A stretch of 64,000 nucleotides of DNA from the NCBI RefSeq assembly GCF_029227915.1, contig NC_079875.1, forward strand, positions 21,505,001 to 21,569,000, read 5' to 3'. Positions 21,220-40,662 of the stretch are shown here, piece after piece. The stretch's first letter is position 1, and each line of letters opens with the position of its first letter. Position numbers and translations under genes: made by a program. The notes below the pieces were generated by a model. That model had not been told where the DNA came from, made no database searches, and worked only from the letters and a program-made list of their open reading frames with translations. The DNA is from Hydractinia symbiolongicarpus (lineage: Eukaryota; Cnidaria; Hydrozoa; Anthoathecata; Hydractiniidae).

Positions 21220-22560
21220 AGAAGCCCTGGGGGCTCTAAGAATTTCCGTTCGCTACCAAAACATTTGATGACAACCTGCTTATTCGTTGTGTTATCGTGC
21301 CAAACATTCGAAGAGGTTTGGTGCATGAAGCTCTGAAGATGAAGCACACAAGTGACATTATATCTTATAATAAACGCAAACAAAACGTGCTAACAAAAAA
21401 TACAGCCATTCATGGTTGAAAGTCTTGCGATTGAAACGTTTATGGTCTTAAACGGCATTTAGTTGACACAAAATCAAAATTTTGATGTGACCATTATGTT
21501 CAGCATACTTTTTTTGTTAACTTTGCCAATTTTTGTTGAAAATGAAGCAGCTTTAATTTTTGGACCAATTTTGGCCTTAAATGACATTTAAGGTAGCAAA
21601 AAATTAAAATTCTAATGTCACCATCATGTTCAGCATACTTTATTTGTTAACTGTGGCAAATTTTGTTGAAAATAAAGTAGTTTTAATTTTTGGACCAATT
21701 TTGGCCTAAAATGACATTTAAGGTGGCAAAAAATTAAAATTCTAATGTCACCATCATGTTCAGCATACTTTATTTGTTAACTGTGGCAAATTTTGTAGAA
21801 AATAAAGTAGTTTTAATTTTCGGACCAATTTTGGCCTATAATGACATTTAAAGTGGCAAAAATTAAAATTTTAATGTCACCATCATGTTCAGCATACTTT
21901 ATTTGTTAACTGTGTCAAATTTTGTCCAAAATAAAGTAGTTTTAATTTTTGGACAAATTTTGGCCTGAAATGACATTTAAGTGACAAAAAATCAAACTTT
22001 TGTATCACCATCATATTCAGCATACTTCATTTGTTAACTGTGCCAAATTTTACCGAAAATGAAGTGGTTTTAATTTTTGGACCAATTTTGGCTTAAAATG
22101 GCATTTAGGTGACACAAATCAAAATTTTGATGTCACCATCATGTTCAGCATACTTTATTTGTTAACTGTGTCAAATTTTGTCCAAAATAAAGTAGTTTTA
22201 ATTTTTGATCCAATTTTGGCCTAAAATGACATTTAAGGTGGGAAAAAATTAAAATTTTAATGTCACCATCATGTTCAGCATACTTTTTTGTTAACTGTGC
22301 CAAATTTTGTCGAAAACAAATACCAATTTGGCCTGAAACGTCATTTAGATGACTTCCCAGTACTTAGGGAGTTTGGGTACGAAGTTTAAATCTGTGACGT
22401 TGCAATTGACTATTTGGGACAGGGTTAGTTAGATCCTCCTCTCAGAGAAACGTGAAATCCCAGGGTCGATTTTTTCTCAAAAAATGCTCCGAAAGAAAAA
22501 ACGACGGTTTTAAAGAATTTCCTACTCCTTCGGGCGCGGAAATTCAAAAAAGATAATAAG
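21220..22560 (+). repeat. Interspersed element with internal 129-bp minisatellite (copy A)
   Basis: The same sequence occurs inverted at 32370-33215. The left unique part (21220-21470) begins AGAAGCCCTGGGGGCTCT and includes TTTGGTGCATGAAGCTCTGA. The middle is a tandem array. The right unique part (22330-22560) includes GTGAAATCCCAGGGTCGATT and AAAACGACGGTTTTAAAGAA. It has no coding capacity. A unique-array-unique layout with variable array length is typical of some non-autonomous elements, such as Helentron-associated HINE or pearl types. The class assignment is a guess. Confidence 0.75.
21470..22340 (+). repeat. Minisatellite array, about seven 129-bp units
   Basis: The anchor TTCAGCATACTT recurs at about 21499, 21629, 21759, 21888, 22016, 22144 and 22273, giving a period of 128-130 bp. 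Units share GTTAACTGTG, TTTTAATTTTTGGAC and AATGACATTTA. Units 2 and 3 are nearly identical, which indicates recent local duplication. Confidence 0.85.
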
Positions 22561-22733
22561 TAATTAAATTTGTTGAGTTCAATAAGTCGATTTCAACAAA
22601 ATAAATCTTGTATTGTTCACAGGTTTCAAAATCATGTATTGCATGCCTAATACGTTACTTGTTTAACAAAGATATCAAAAGCCAGCTTGATTAAATTTAT
22701 ATACACATATATTTATATACCAGCGGACCCGCG

Positions 22734-23789
22734 ATGGAACGCATCAAAAAGAAAATACAAGCATTATTCCAAGAATGCGGTTTAAAAATCGTTATTGAAT
22801 GCAATAAGAAAATTGTGAATTTTTTAGACATCACGCTAAATCTCGACAATGGAACCTTTACACCATACAGCAAACCTGACAACATCATTCAGTACATCCA
22901 TACTCAATCCAAACACCCACCTAATATCATCAAACAAATCCCAATCACTATTGAGCAGCGTTTATCCGAACATTCTTCAAATGAACAAATACTTAACGAA
23001 GTCGCCCCAATTTATGAGAAGGCGTTAAAGGAATCCGGGCACGATGTTAAACTGCAATACCAAGAACGAAAGAAAGCTATTTCAAATCTCGCAGAAAATA
23101 AGAAAAGAAAAAGAAATATAATATGGTTTAATCCTCCTTATAACGTAAACGTATCTACGAAAATCGGAAAATTGTTTTTGCTTCTTATAGACAAACATTT
23201 CCCGAAACAAAACAAGCTCCACAAAATATTTAACCGCAACAACGTAAAAGTTTCTTACAGCTGCACAAAAAACATGAAAGCCTATATAAATAACCACAAC
23301 AACAAAATCATCAACAACAACGATACAGTAGTAGATAGAAATTGTAATTGCATTAAAAAGGAACAATGCCCAGTTGAAAATAAATGTTCAACAAAAAACA
23401 TTACTTATAAAGCAACCATAAATTCAAACATCCCTAACTATGAGCGCAAGGTTTACATTGGTCTAGCAGCAACAACGTTTAAACGAAGATACGCCAACCA
23501 CAAAAAATCCTTTAACACAGCTAAATACAAAAAAGACACGGAACTTTCGAAAGAAGTTCGGCGTATAAAAGATATTAATTACACACCATTAATCACATGG
23601 AAAATAATCAGACAATGTAATGAACTTGTCCCTAACTCTAAAGCGATTAAATGCAATTTGTGTTTAGCCGAGAAACTAGAAATCGCAATGTACGATGATA
23701 ACAACTTATTAAACACGCGATCAGAATTAATATCCAAATGCAGGCACATCAATAAGTACCAACCCTTCCGAAATGATACTAAAAACTAG
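22734..23789 (+). CDS. Penelope-like element 2: RT C-terminal part plus GIY-YIG endonuclease
   Basis: An uninterrupted 351-codon frame. Residues 1-60 (LKIVIECNKKIVNFLDITLN) are the part after the catalytic motif of Penelope-type RT. IIWFNPPYNVNVSTKIGKLF (about residues 123-142) is the linker conserved in this group. A Cys-rich segment CNCIKKEQCPVENKC lies near residue 205-219. Then the GIY-YIG nuclease begins at about residue 240 with VYIGLAATTFKRRYANHKKS. The RT catalytic core upstream is missing: the element joins unrelated sequence near 22730. It cannot transpose alone, but its endonuclease module shows no visible lesion. The ATG at 22734 is simply the first Met of the truncated frame, so native initiation is doubtful. 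Confidence 0.8.
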   Translation: MERIKKKIQALFQECGLKIVIECNKKIVNFLDITLNLDNGTFTPYSKPDNIIQYIHTQSKHPPNIIKQIPITIEQRLSEHSSNEQILNEVAPIYEKALKESGHDVKLQYQERKKAISNLAENKKRKRNIIWFNPPYNVNVSTKIGKLFLLLIDKHFPKQNKLHKIFNRNNVKVSYSCTKNMKAYINNHNNKIINNNDTVVDRNCNCIKKEQCPVENKCSTKNITYKATINSNIPNYERKVYIGLAATTFKRRYANHKKSFNTAKYKKDTELSKEVRRIKDINYTPLITWKIIRQCNELVPNSKAIKCNLCLAEKLEIAMYDDNNLLNTRSELISKCRHINKYQPFRNDTKN

Positions 23790-25254
23790 AAGGGACGACG
23801 TCACTTTTTTATAGATACCATTATATTGTCCTTTGATAACTTTATATTGCTTTTACGGTTTAAATGTCAATTTATTCAACTGAGGATTGCGAAAATATGA
23901 AACTATAGTATTGAATGTAAAAATTGTCTTTGTTTCATTCCCGTGTGTATAAATCGTTCTTTTTATTGAGCACTCTTTTAATAAAAGAAGAGAAAGAAGA
24001 AGAATATATTTATATATATAATATACCTTGTGTATCACATGGCATTGATTTGTATCTTTTTATAAATTTCTTTTTCAAATTAAAGAGGCAAAGAAAGATT
24101 AAAAAGACAATAATTAAATAACCTGATCTGCAGTTTATGGTAAAATTTTATTCTTGTTTCTCATTTTTAAAACGTATTTTCTTTTTCAGATCAGCTGTTA
24201 TCAAACCATGCACCATCAGAATTTTCAAAAGATTTATAACAAGACAGTAAATTTTAAAGGCCTAAATTGGAATCGTCAAGTTTGTACACAAAAACATTTG
24301 CATTCTGGAATTTTAGATAAGGATGCGCTTCACTTCCCTTATTTTTTTCCATTGAATTATTGAACTCAAAACGCCACAAAAATAAAAACTTTTTCCATAA
24401 ACTGGATTTAAAATCTAAACAATGAACTATCTAAGCTCAGCAAACAAAAGTTATATTCAGGAAGCACTTGCTGGGTAGCTAAACTATATTAAAGTATTTA
24501 TAACGTAACCTTGTACATAAAACAGCACCACTTCTTTTCTCCAACCTTTAAAGCAGTAATCAAGATAATTTATCCTGTATTTTTTACTCGTGAGACAATA
24601 CAATTGTTAGTACGTTTTCTGTTGCTGGTACATAAATTTTCCAACCGCTAAAGTTCCGCCATTTTTTTATCGCATACATTAACGTATTCCCTATGACGCG
24701 TTCGCATAATCTGGCCATGCATGCATTACAAAAATTACTCAACGATACCAGGCTATTTTTCGTCGTCTTCTCTCGTATCAAAAGAAAAAAACCCTGGGGA
24801 CAAGGGCGCATCCTTAGGGTCTTCTAGTGGCAAAATTAGCATCGATGTCAAAACGCAAGACTTTCCCAATAGTTCAGAACTATATTGGGAAAAAGGCTGA
24901 CTATTGAAGGGCGTCCGAATTTTTTAGGCGTTTCATGTTGTTGTTGAAGAGGGCGCTTAAAGCTATCAGGTCAAGAAAATTAAGCAATTTTTCGTTCGAA
25001 GTCACACGTGAACTTTGATCAACAGCAGAATGCTGTAGGCGGCACTACATTATGGAGATAATCGGTTGTATGGTTGAAGAACATTCTCAAATGAAAAAAG
25101 CCTGCGGAAAATGTTAACCTGAATTTTTATCTCCGTTAATTTGGGCTCATGAACATAACCTTTAAGGTGGAAGTAGTGCCGTCTTGCAGATTCTTCACAA
25201 AACTAACATACAAGAAGGGACGGAGACCTAACGTAGATAAAGTACTATATCACG
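23790..25254. other. Intergenic stretch upstream of REEP5/6
   Basis: AT-rich and without a supported gene. At 24785-24806, CCCTGGGGACAAGG resembles one end of the foldback family at 9031 and 16580, without a visible partner arm. The last 100 bp would be the REEP5/6 promoter and 5' leader; I see no clear TATA box. Confidence 0.5.
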
Positions 25255-35534
<10,280 letters not shown>

Positions 35535-36687
35535 AAACCCATGGCATTACACGGAAACTTGAGGTGTTCATATCAGCAAAACGGTTACAGGTTATTGTAT
35601 CCGTCAAAAATATTTCAAAAGGGGATTCTCGTCGCTGTAAAAAATGTATTTTCATGATTTCCAATATCGTTTTTTGTCTCGTATAATCATTAAAACAGTG
35701 TAACATTTGCGTCTTCGGTTTTTGTATGAGCAAGGGGAGATCTACGTGCATAAAATATTTTGTTGCGCATGTTTACGTAATCTTTACGTAATTTTTACGT
35801 TACGTAATTTTTCCGTAATCCTTACGTAAAATGATGTGGCCTGCATCCAGGCTCTTTTTTGTTATAAATTTACACTTCAGAATTATTTAATGTATGTAGG
35901 TGAATGAAGATTGTGGAAAAAACATCTGCAAAAAAATCGTTTAGTTTTTCTCTTGTCTGGAGTGGGAGTCCAAGGGAAAATTAAGAAGGAAGACAGTTAG
36001 TCGAAAATAAATAATTTTGATGGTAATTTGAATAAGTTAATAATGAAAAAAAGTCAGTTTGCTAAATCTATCGTTCGAAGAGAGAAGCGTGGGGTACGAT
36101 GTACCTTCTCTCAATTTTGTTGTTTGGTAAAAATTTAGCTGACATTGATTTTCAAAAGTTGACGAATAATAACGGCGGAAGTGTTTTGACCCAAGTCATA
36201 CCCTGGGCCTTTGACAACGTTGTTATTACCTGAACGAATACGCAAAAATTAAATATGTACCAAACCCAGGTGCCCCAAAAAGCGAACTGCGAAATTTAAA
36301 CTCATCCGTGCGCTTCTCTCACCGAAGTTTTGGGTGTAATAAATTCAACACGTGATTCGGTAACCCTAAATCGAATTGTAGATGAACCAGCAACCTCGTC
36401 CCAGATATTTCCCTTTGCTTTCTGATGTATATGCTAACTACATCAAAAGTAAAAGCTGTTGGAACGAGAATAGATGTATCAGGTAAAGCTTAATAAAAAA
36501 ACAATTTTAGCAAGAGTGGTCATTATTCTTAACCTCCGAGCACTTTGTTTCCTTTTTATAATGACGGCGAGACGATATAAAATAATAGTAATAAAAGACC
36601 TGGGACCATATAATCGTTTTTGACTCGTAGTCTAATCTTGAAGACATCGTTGCCTGTCACCGTGCGTCGTCTGTAAACAACGTAAAA
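35535..36687. other. REEP5/6 3' region and left flank of element 2
   Basis: No gene seen. Contains the TACGTAA cluster at 35775-35830. The boundary of element 2 probably lies in 36.4-36.8 kb, where base composition starts to change, but no terminal inverted repeat was recognised. Confidence 0.45.
35775..35830. repeat. Cluster of four palindromic TACGTAA sites
   Basis: TACGTAA occurs exactly at 35775, 35786, 35802 and 35824, with degenerate intermediates (TACGTT, CCGTAAT). Spacing is 11, 16 and 22 bp. Confidence 0.7.
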
Positions 36688-36781
36688 ATCGTTAAATTCT
36701 TAAGCAGAAAAATGTACTATCGTTGAATTCTTAAACAGAAAAACGTACTAATCGCTCAATTCTTGAACAGAAACACGTGCC
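36688..36781 (+). repeat. Three 31-32-bp tandem repeats before element 2 genes
   Basis: Units at 36688-36718, 36719-36750 and 36751-36781 share ATCG-x3-AATTCTT-x2-CAGAAA. They lie directly upstream of the first element 2 gene and may be part of its terminal region. Confidence 0.7.
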
Positions 36782-36823
36782 ATAAAATAAGGAAAAGCAA
36801 CAGAGGAGATCAAAACGCAAGAC

Positions 36824-37183
36824 ATGTGCCACAAGGCTGTTGAGGAGGATCCCCGCGTGCTTGAGTTTGTACCATACCGGTTCAAGACACAGGACATGTG
36901 CCACAAGGCTTTCCTAAAAGACCCTGAGATGTTCAGGTATGTTCCGGACCAGTTCATCACACAGGACATGTGCCACAAAGCCGTTGAATATCTTTTGAAT
37001 ATCTTTTGTGGTAATGCGTGCTGCTTGGCTTACGTGGAGGAGCGAAAGGTGTTTGACAGCGCGTACGAAATGTCGCTGTGGTTGTTGAAAAGGCGCTACA
37101 AAGGAAGGCCTGCTCCGGACTGGAGACTCCTCAAAAGATTTGGGAGTCACTTGACGCAAAAGGAATTTTTGGGGTTGGTTTGA
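36824..37183 (+). CDS. TQDMCHKAV-repeat protein (giant-virus-type repeat)
   Basis: A 119-codon frame with 24-residue tandem repeats. Each unit begins TQDMCHKA and continues x-DP-x-x-x-x-x-VP-x-x-F. Two complete units and a third partial one are visible (the first begins just before the ATG, so the protein may extend upstream to a stop at 36785). Repeats of this M-C-x-K-A-V type are, as far as I know, common in large DNA viruses of eukaryotes; their role is unknown. The C-terminal half has YEMSLWLLKRRYKGRPAPDW and a short helical end. It is followed after 10 bp by a UUCG-loop hairpin. No stop or frameshift is visible in this frame. Confidence 0.6.
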   Translation: MCHKAVEEDPRVLEFVPYRFKTQDMCHKAFLKDPEMFRYVPDQFITQDMCHKAVEYLLNIFCGNACCLAYVEERKVFDSAYEMSLWLLKRRYKGRPAPDWRLLKRFGSHLTQKEFLGLV

Positions 37184-37193
37184 AACCAAGATT

Positions 37194-37221
37194 ATCTTAC
37201 AACCCTTCGGGGTTATAAGAT
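37194..37221 (+). terminator. Hairpin with TTCG tetraloop after the repeat-protein gene
   Basis: ATCTTA-C-AACCC, loop TTCG, GGGTT-A-TAAGAT: 11 paired bases and one mismatch, closed by the extra-stable C(UUCG)G loop. It lies 10 bp after the stop codon of the gene at 36824. A 3'-end signal is inferred. Outer stem words ATCTTA/TAAGAT recur at 47771-47806. Confidence 0.55.
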
Positions 37222-37250
37222 GAAATTTTTAAAAAAATACTACTAATAAA

Positions 37251-37505
37251 TGTGCATCAACTGTCATTCAAAATTCGATATATTTGGAACTGCAGTAGTC
37301 ATGACCTTCCTAACCGGCATTGGTCTCTCTCTATGACTGTGAACGTATGCTGGATGCGCATGATAGATGTACCTGTGGACGTAGGTTTGTGGTGAAGGCT
37401 AAAATGTTGTGTTGGTACTGTTATCATGAATATATCACGTATAACGGGGGTAGCTGTGTATGTAAAACGAGAAGCAATCCTCGGACGCTGTTTGAAATTC
37501 AATAA
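37251..37505 (+). pseudogene. Small Cys-rich (zinc-binding?) protein
   Basis: Two frames adjoin. An ATG at 37251 opens MCINCHSKFDIFG and a hydrophobic stretch, ending at 37335. The overlapping frame from 37320 gives 61 codons with C-x-C (RCTCGRR), C-x-x-C (MLCWYCYHEY) and C-x-C (GSCVCKT). If they were one gene, a frameshift near 37320-37335 separates a first C-x-x-C from three further Cys pairs. The pattern suggests two zinc sites. No family recognised. It ends 5 bp before the next start. Confidence 0.45.
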
Positions 37506-37510
37506 AGGAG

Positions 37511-38080
37511 ATGCTGAAATTTGAAGAGGAAATTGTCAACCCTAAAATTTTTTACAATTTTCATGGTACGTTTACGGATATCAATGATATCAACGTAGAT
37601 TACCTCACGGTATCGGATCCCAATGGAGGCAAGAATCAATGGTACATCGTAGGCTATCATACACGAGACCTCGTATTTGCTTTGACGGTAAAAACACCTA
37701 AAATCTGGTCCCCACATGGGGTCACCTGGTACAATACTAGTCCTGTGCTCGCGATAAGTCTTGATTTTGAAGAGTACCCTGATTGGCTTGAAAAGTATCG
37801 CCAAATCTGGAACAAGATCGAGGAGTTGATATCTCAGAAATTGACGACCGAGCCTGTGAAAAAAGAGCGCTACATCAACGCCAAGCTCAAATACTACAAG
37901 GACGCGATCACAACTAAATTCCACGCTATGCGAGTACCCTATGATGAACCCTGCCAAGTCAGTGCCGTCCTGGCACTATCCTCGGTGTATGTGCAAGGCA
38001 AAAACTACTACCCGCAGGTACATGTTGTGGAATGTCGGTACAAGGACTTCAAAAAAGAATGGTTGCTGAGTGAAGATTAA
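37511..38080 (+). CDS. Conserved 189-residue Polinton protein, function unknown
   Basis: An intact frame. It begins MLKFEEEIVNPKIFYNFHG and includes DPNGGKNQWYIVGYHTRDLV. A C-terminal block YPQVHVVECRYKDFKKEWL, after a mixed beta-rich middle, could form an OB-like or other beta fold, so a single-strand DNA-binding role is conceivable but not shown. There is no signal peptide or membrane segment. It converges with the membrane-protein gene ending at 38163, and a perfect 14-bp-stem hairpin lies between them. One of the few undamaged frames in the element. Confidence 0.6.
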   Translation: MLKFEEEIVNPKIFYNFHGTFTDINDINVDYLTVSDPNGGKNQWYIVGYHTRDLVFALTVKTPKIWSPHGVTWYNTSPVLAISLDFEEYPDWLEKYRQIWNKIEELISQKLTTEPVKKERYINAKLKYYKDAITTKFHAMRVPYDEPCQVSAVLALSSVYVQGKNYYPQVHVVECRYKDFKKEWLLSED

Positions 38081-38085
38081 AAAAC

Positions 38086-38119
38086 CATATTTTATAGGCC
38101 CTACAAGGCCTATAAAATA
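38086..38119. terminator. Perfect 14-bp-stem hairpin between convergent genes
   Basis: ATATTTTATAGGCC (38086-38099) pairs perfectly with GGCCTATAAAATAT (38106-38119) around a 6-nt loop CTACAA. It starts 5 bp after the stop of the plus-strand gene and could also serve the minus-strand gene ending at 38163. A bidirectional 3'-end signal is inferred. Confidence 0.6.
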
Positions 38120-38162
38120 TATAAATTAAGGCTTGTAAGCAGGTGGAGACTCTAGGTAGCGC

Positions 38163-38764
38163 TTATTGTACAGATTGAAGTTTTTTTAAAACGTCATTTC
38201 TGCCCTCCTCCCTACTTTTTGGAACTAGCGCAGCACGTTCGCGTTCGTTGATGGCGTTTAAAGCGTTGACGTATCTGTTCCTTCCTACATAATGAGACTA
38301 AACTCGTAGTCGCTGATCACCCCATTTTCTACAGCCCTTGAGATAAGATCGACGATGGAATTCAATTTCGACTCCGCGAGTAGCCTGATACTTTCGTGTT
38401 TTTTTCGATTTTACACCTAATTCCTTTGAGGCATTTCTAAGACCAGCTTGCCCTATTCCCATAGCTATTGTAATGCCCCCATAGCTATACAGAGTGGATC
38501 ATCCAGACCGGTGGCTAATGCTCCAATTCCGACACCTGAGGTGATAATGCTGATACTCAATAATCCATGATCACAATACTTTACCCAGGTACCATGCATC
38601 TTAAACTTCTTTAAAAGCCCGTCCCGCTCTTTAATCTCACTTCGTAGATACTTTTCAATCTCCCCAATCTTGTCAAGTCTATACTTTTGGCTTTCCTCCG
38701 GCATGTCAGCGCTTTGTGCAGGTGCACTTGGTAAAGTCGGGTACAGCTTTGTCACATCATTCAT
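38163..38764 (-). pseudogene. Conserved Polinton membrane protein
   Basis: Start at 38764 (MNDVTKLYPTLPSAPA; proline-rich N-terminus). A charged helix LDKIGEIEKYLRSEIKERDG follows, then a glycine-rich hydrophobic segment LLSISIITSGVGIGALATGL (about 38550-38490). The frame shifts near 38470. In the following frame a segment close to HESIRLLAESKLNSIVDLIS and ENGVISDYEF is seen. A second shift near 38300 leads to ERERAALVPKSREEGRNDVL and a stop at 38163. The layout charged helix, Gly-rich membrane hairpin, then L-A-x-x-K-L-N helix recurs in cnidarian Polintons and suggests a virion membrane or penetration-type protein. That role is inferred. Confidence 0.6.
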
Positions 38765-39396
38765 TTTTCTATAAGCAGATGTATCGTAATTCCGGTGAAG
38801 GATACATTTTTGTTGTGGTGAAATTCGTCTGTAAGCATAAACTCGAGGCGGTCCGTGGAGCCCTTCAAAGGAAGGTAAACTGGGGTGTCAAAACTCCAGG
38901 TCAGCATATCCCTCCAAGCGTTTAACTCTTTGGTGGGGAGCAAAGCGAGAATTTTTGACTTTTTTGAGGGCAAACGAGTCTCAATCTTTGGTAAACATCA
39001 GTCCTGTAGACTGCATCGTAATCACCACTTTTATAGTACTTCTTACTGGGGTGATAGTGTAGCCCTAAGAGCTCTTGCAGTTGTCGATGAATTACAACCG
39101 TATAGCCATTGCTGACACGGAGCCTACAGAGTCCATTTTTTAGAACAAACAGCTTGATCTTGTCCTCTGTCCGACTGTTGACGATAGTGGTCAAATCCTC
39201 GATTTTGTAGAGACCGTTCATAATTTCGATCCGAGTAACCCTCTGATCAGGCCCTACCTTACGGATTGTAAAGTCGTTGTTGCTATAAATATGTAGGTCG
39301 AATACTGATGGATTTCAAGGCAATTCTCGTGTCCTGTCCCAGGTAATCCTCAAATATCGTAGGTTCGTCAATATCGGTGATATATAGCTGTTTCAT
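38761..39396 (-). pseudogene. Conserved Polinton virion-like protein, possible minor capsid
   Basis: The start at 39396 gives MKQLYITDIDEPTIFEDYLG and ALKSISIRP before a frameshift near 39285. The next frame runs IRKVGPDQRVTRIEI then MNGLYKIEDLTTIVNSRTED and LFVLKNGLCRLRVSNGYTVV (39221-38922). A second shift near 38950 leads to DMLTWSFDTPVYLPLKGSTD and FEFMLTD-like residues ending ITIHLLIEK. The beta-rich layout with the terminal block P-V-Y-L-P-L then L-E-F-x-L-T-D is what I associate with Polinton structural proteins. Calling it penton or minor capsid is inference. It is divergent from the gene at 39420, with only 23 bp between the starts, and overlaps the 38163-38764 gene start by 4 bp. 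Confidence 0.55.
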
Positions 39397-39419
39397 CCCT
39401 TTCTTGTTAGAAGAAAAGG

Positions 39420-40645
39420 ATGAACATGTACTTATACAACCCCAAGGCAAAGTACAGGTCCAACAGGGGAGAATGGCCCTTTGGTATCAAGAACCTAGAG
39501 CACCAGGACCTGTATGTGTCTACAGAATCACATATTCGTATAGCATTCCCTGAGTTTACCAAGTATGCCATCAAAATTCCCACCAATTTGCTGAATGACC
39601 CTGTTAGGGTGGGTTGGACAGGACAGGCCTTGGACTACTGGAACGTGCAGGTTAATTTCGCGGTCCATTGCCCAACTACGCCATTAGGCATCTCCGCTAA
39701 GCACAAGACGGGCTCCGTACCCCTTGTCAATTCGATCTTTAGATTTCATGTCTATTACCACATGCGGCGCATCCTGGCAATAATGAAGGTACCCATGCCT
39801 TACGACGATGGGTTTGTCCAGTACAAGAATCCCTACTCAACATACGCACAAGTGTGTCGCGAATATGGTGCAGACCCCAATAGTCTGTACAAACTTAAAG
39901 CAGTCATGTCCTCCCTGACAAACGGTTCGTGGTGGCCTCAGGTCGATGGGGATTACACGAAATTTATCATGCCAACAAACCAGGGCCTTACAGCGGAAGG
40001 TCTGACCAAGCTAAGTGAAAGTATCCGCGTATACGTAGTCTTGTTTCTTGGGTCGCAGGCGGGGGCCAAGGCATCTCTACTCGGTTCTGGTGCTGACAAC
40101 TACACAGCAAGGCAAATCTTGTTGCAAAATTTTCAAAGTATGGTGCGGAGGGAAGAGAATGTAGGGCATGACATAACACAATTCCAGAAAGTGCTCCAAT
40201 ATGCCCGAACTCCGGTAAATTTCGCCGTCATGCCCAACGTGTACATGCTACCATCAGACATGAACCTGCGTATAGGTAAGATTGAGGGTTATAACAATAA
40301 CATTTTGATCGCACCTGCCAATGTAAGCGTTGGTGTCCGGCTTTATGTAAATAACAAGCCTATTATGAAGCCTACGGAGCGGGCCATCAAAACACTTAGG
40401 CATACTACACCTTTCAGGCATACTACACCTCCTATACATACTATCAAAACACCTATACATACTTAACCTCCTAGACAGGCTATCAAGCCAACAGCACACA
40501 GGGAGGTGGAACAACATATACAGAAGGAGCATGCCCGGCGTCCCATGCCGCCCCCCTCAAGGAAGATCAAAACCAACACGAGGATACAAAAACAGTGTTG
40601 ATCACGACAGGGGTAGGGCTCATCATTGCGTACATTTGGCTAAAG
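39420..40645 (+). pseudogene. Conserved Polinton virion-like protein (LDYWNVQVNFAV family)
   Basis: A 348-codon frame (39420-40466). Motifs: LDYWNVQVNFAVHCPTTPLG (about residues 71-90), FRFHVYYHMRRILAIMKVPM (about 107-126), KLSESIRVYVVLFLGSQAGA (about 200-219), FQKVLQYARTPVNFAVMPNV (about 260-279) and YMLPSDMNLRIGKIEGYNN (about 280-298). This block order recurs in cnidarian Polintons. After residue 320 the sequence becomes a degenerate tandem repeat (H-T-T-P, P-I-H-T) and hits a stop. Beyond it, a basic Pro-rich stretch and a short hydrophobic segment TVLITTGVGLIIAYIWLK run in shifted frame to about 40648, so the original protein probably had a C-terminal membrane anchor. A structural role is inferred. 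Confidence 0.65.
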
Positions 40646-40662
40646 TAAGGGTCTAATGTGAC

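Noticed and set aside
21470-22340. CRISPR-like repeat array
   Set aside because: The 129-bp units are contiguous with no spacers, and the context is eukaryotic.
36748-36978. Minus-strand MSCVL-repeat frame
   Set aside because: It is the antisense of the TQDMCHKAV repeat gene.
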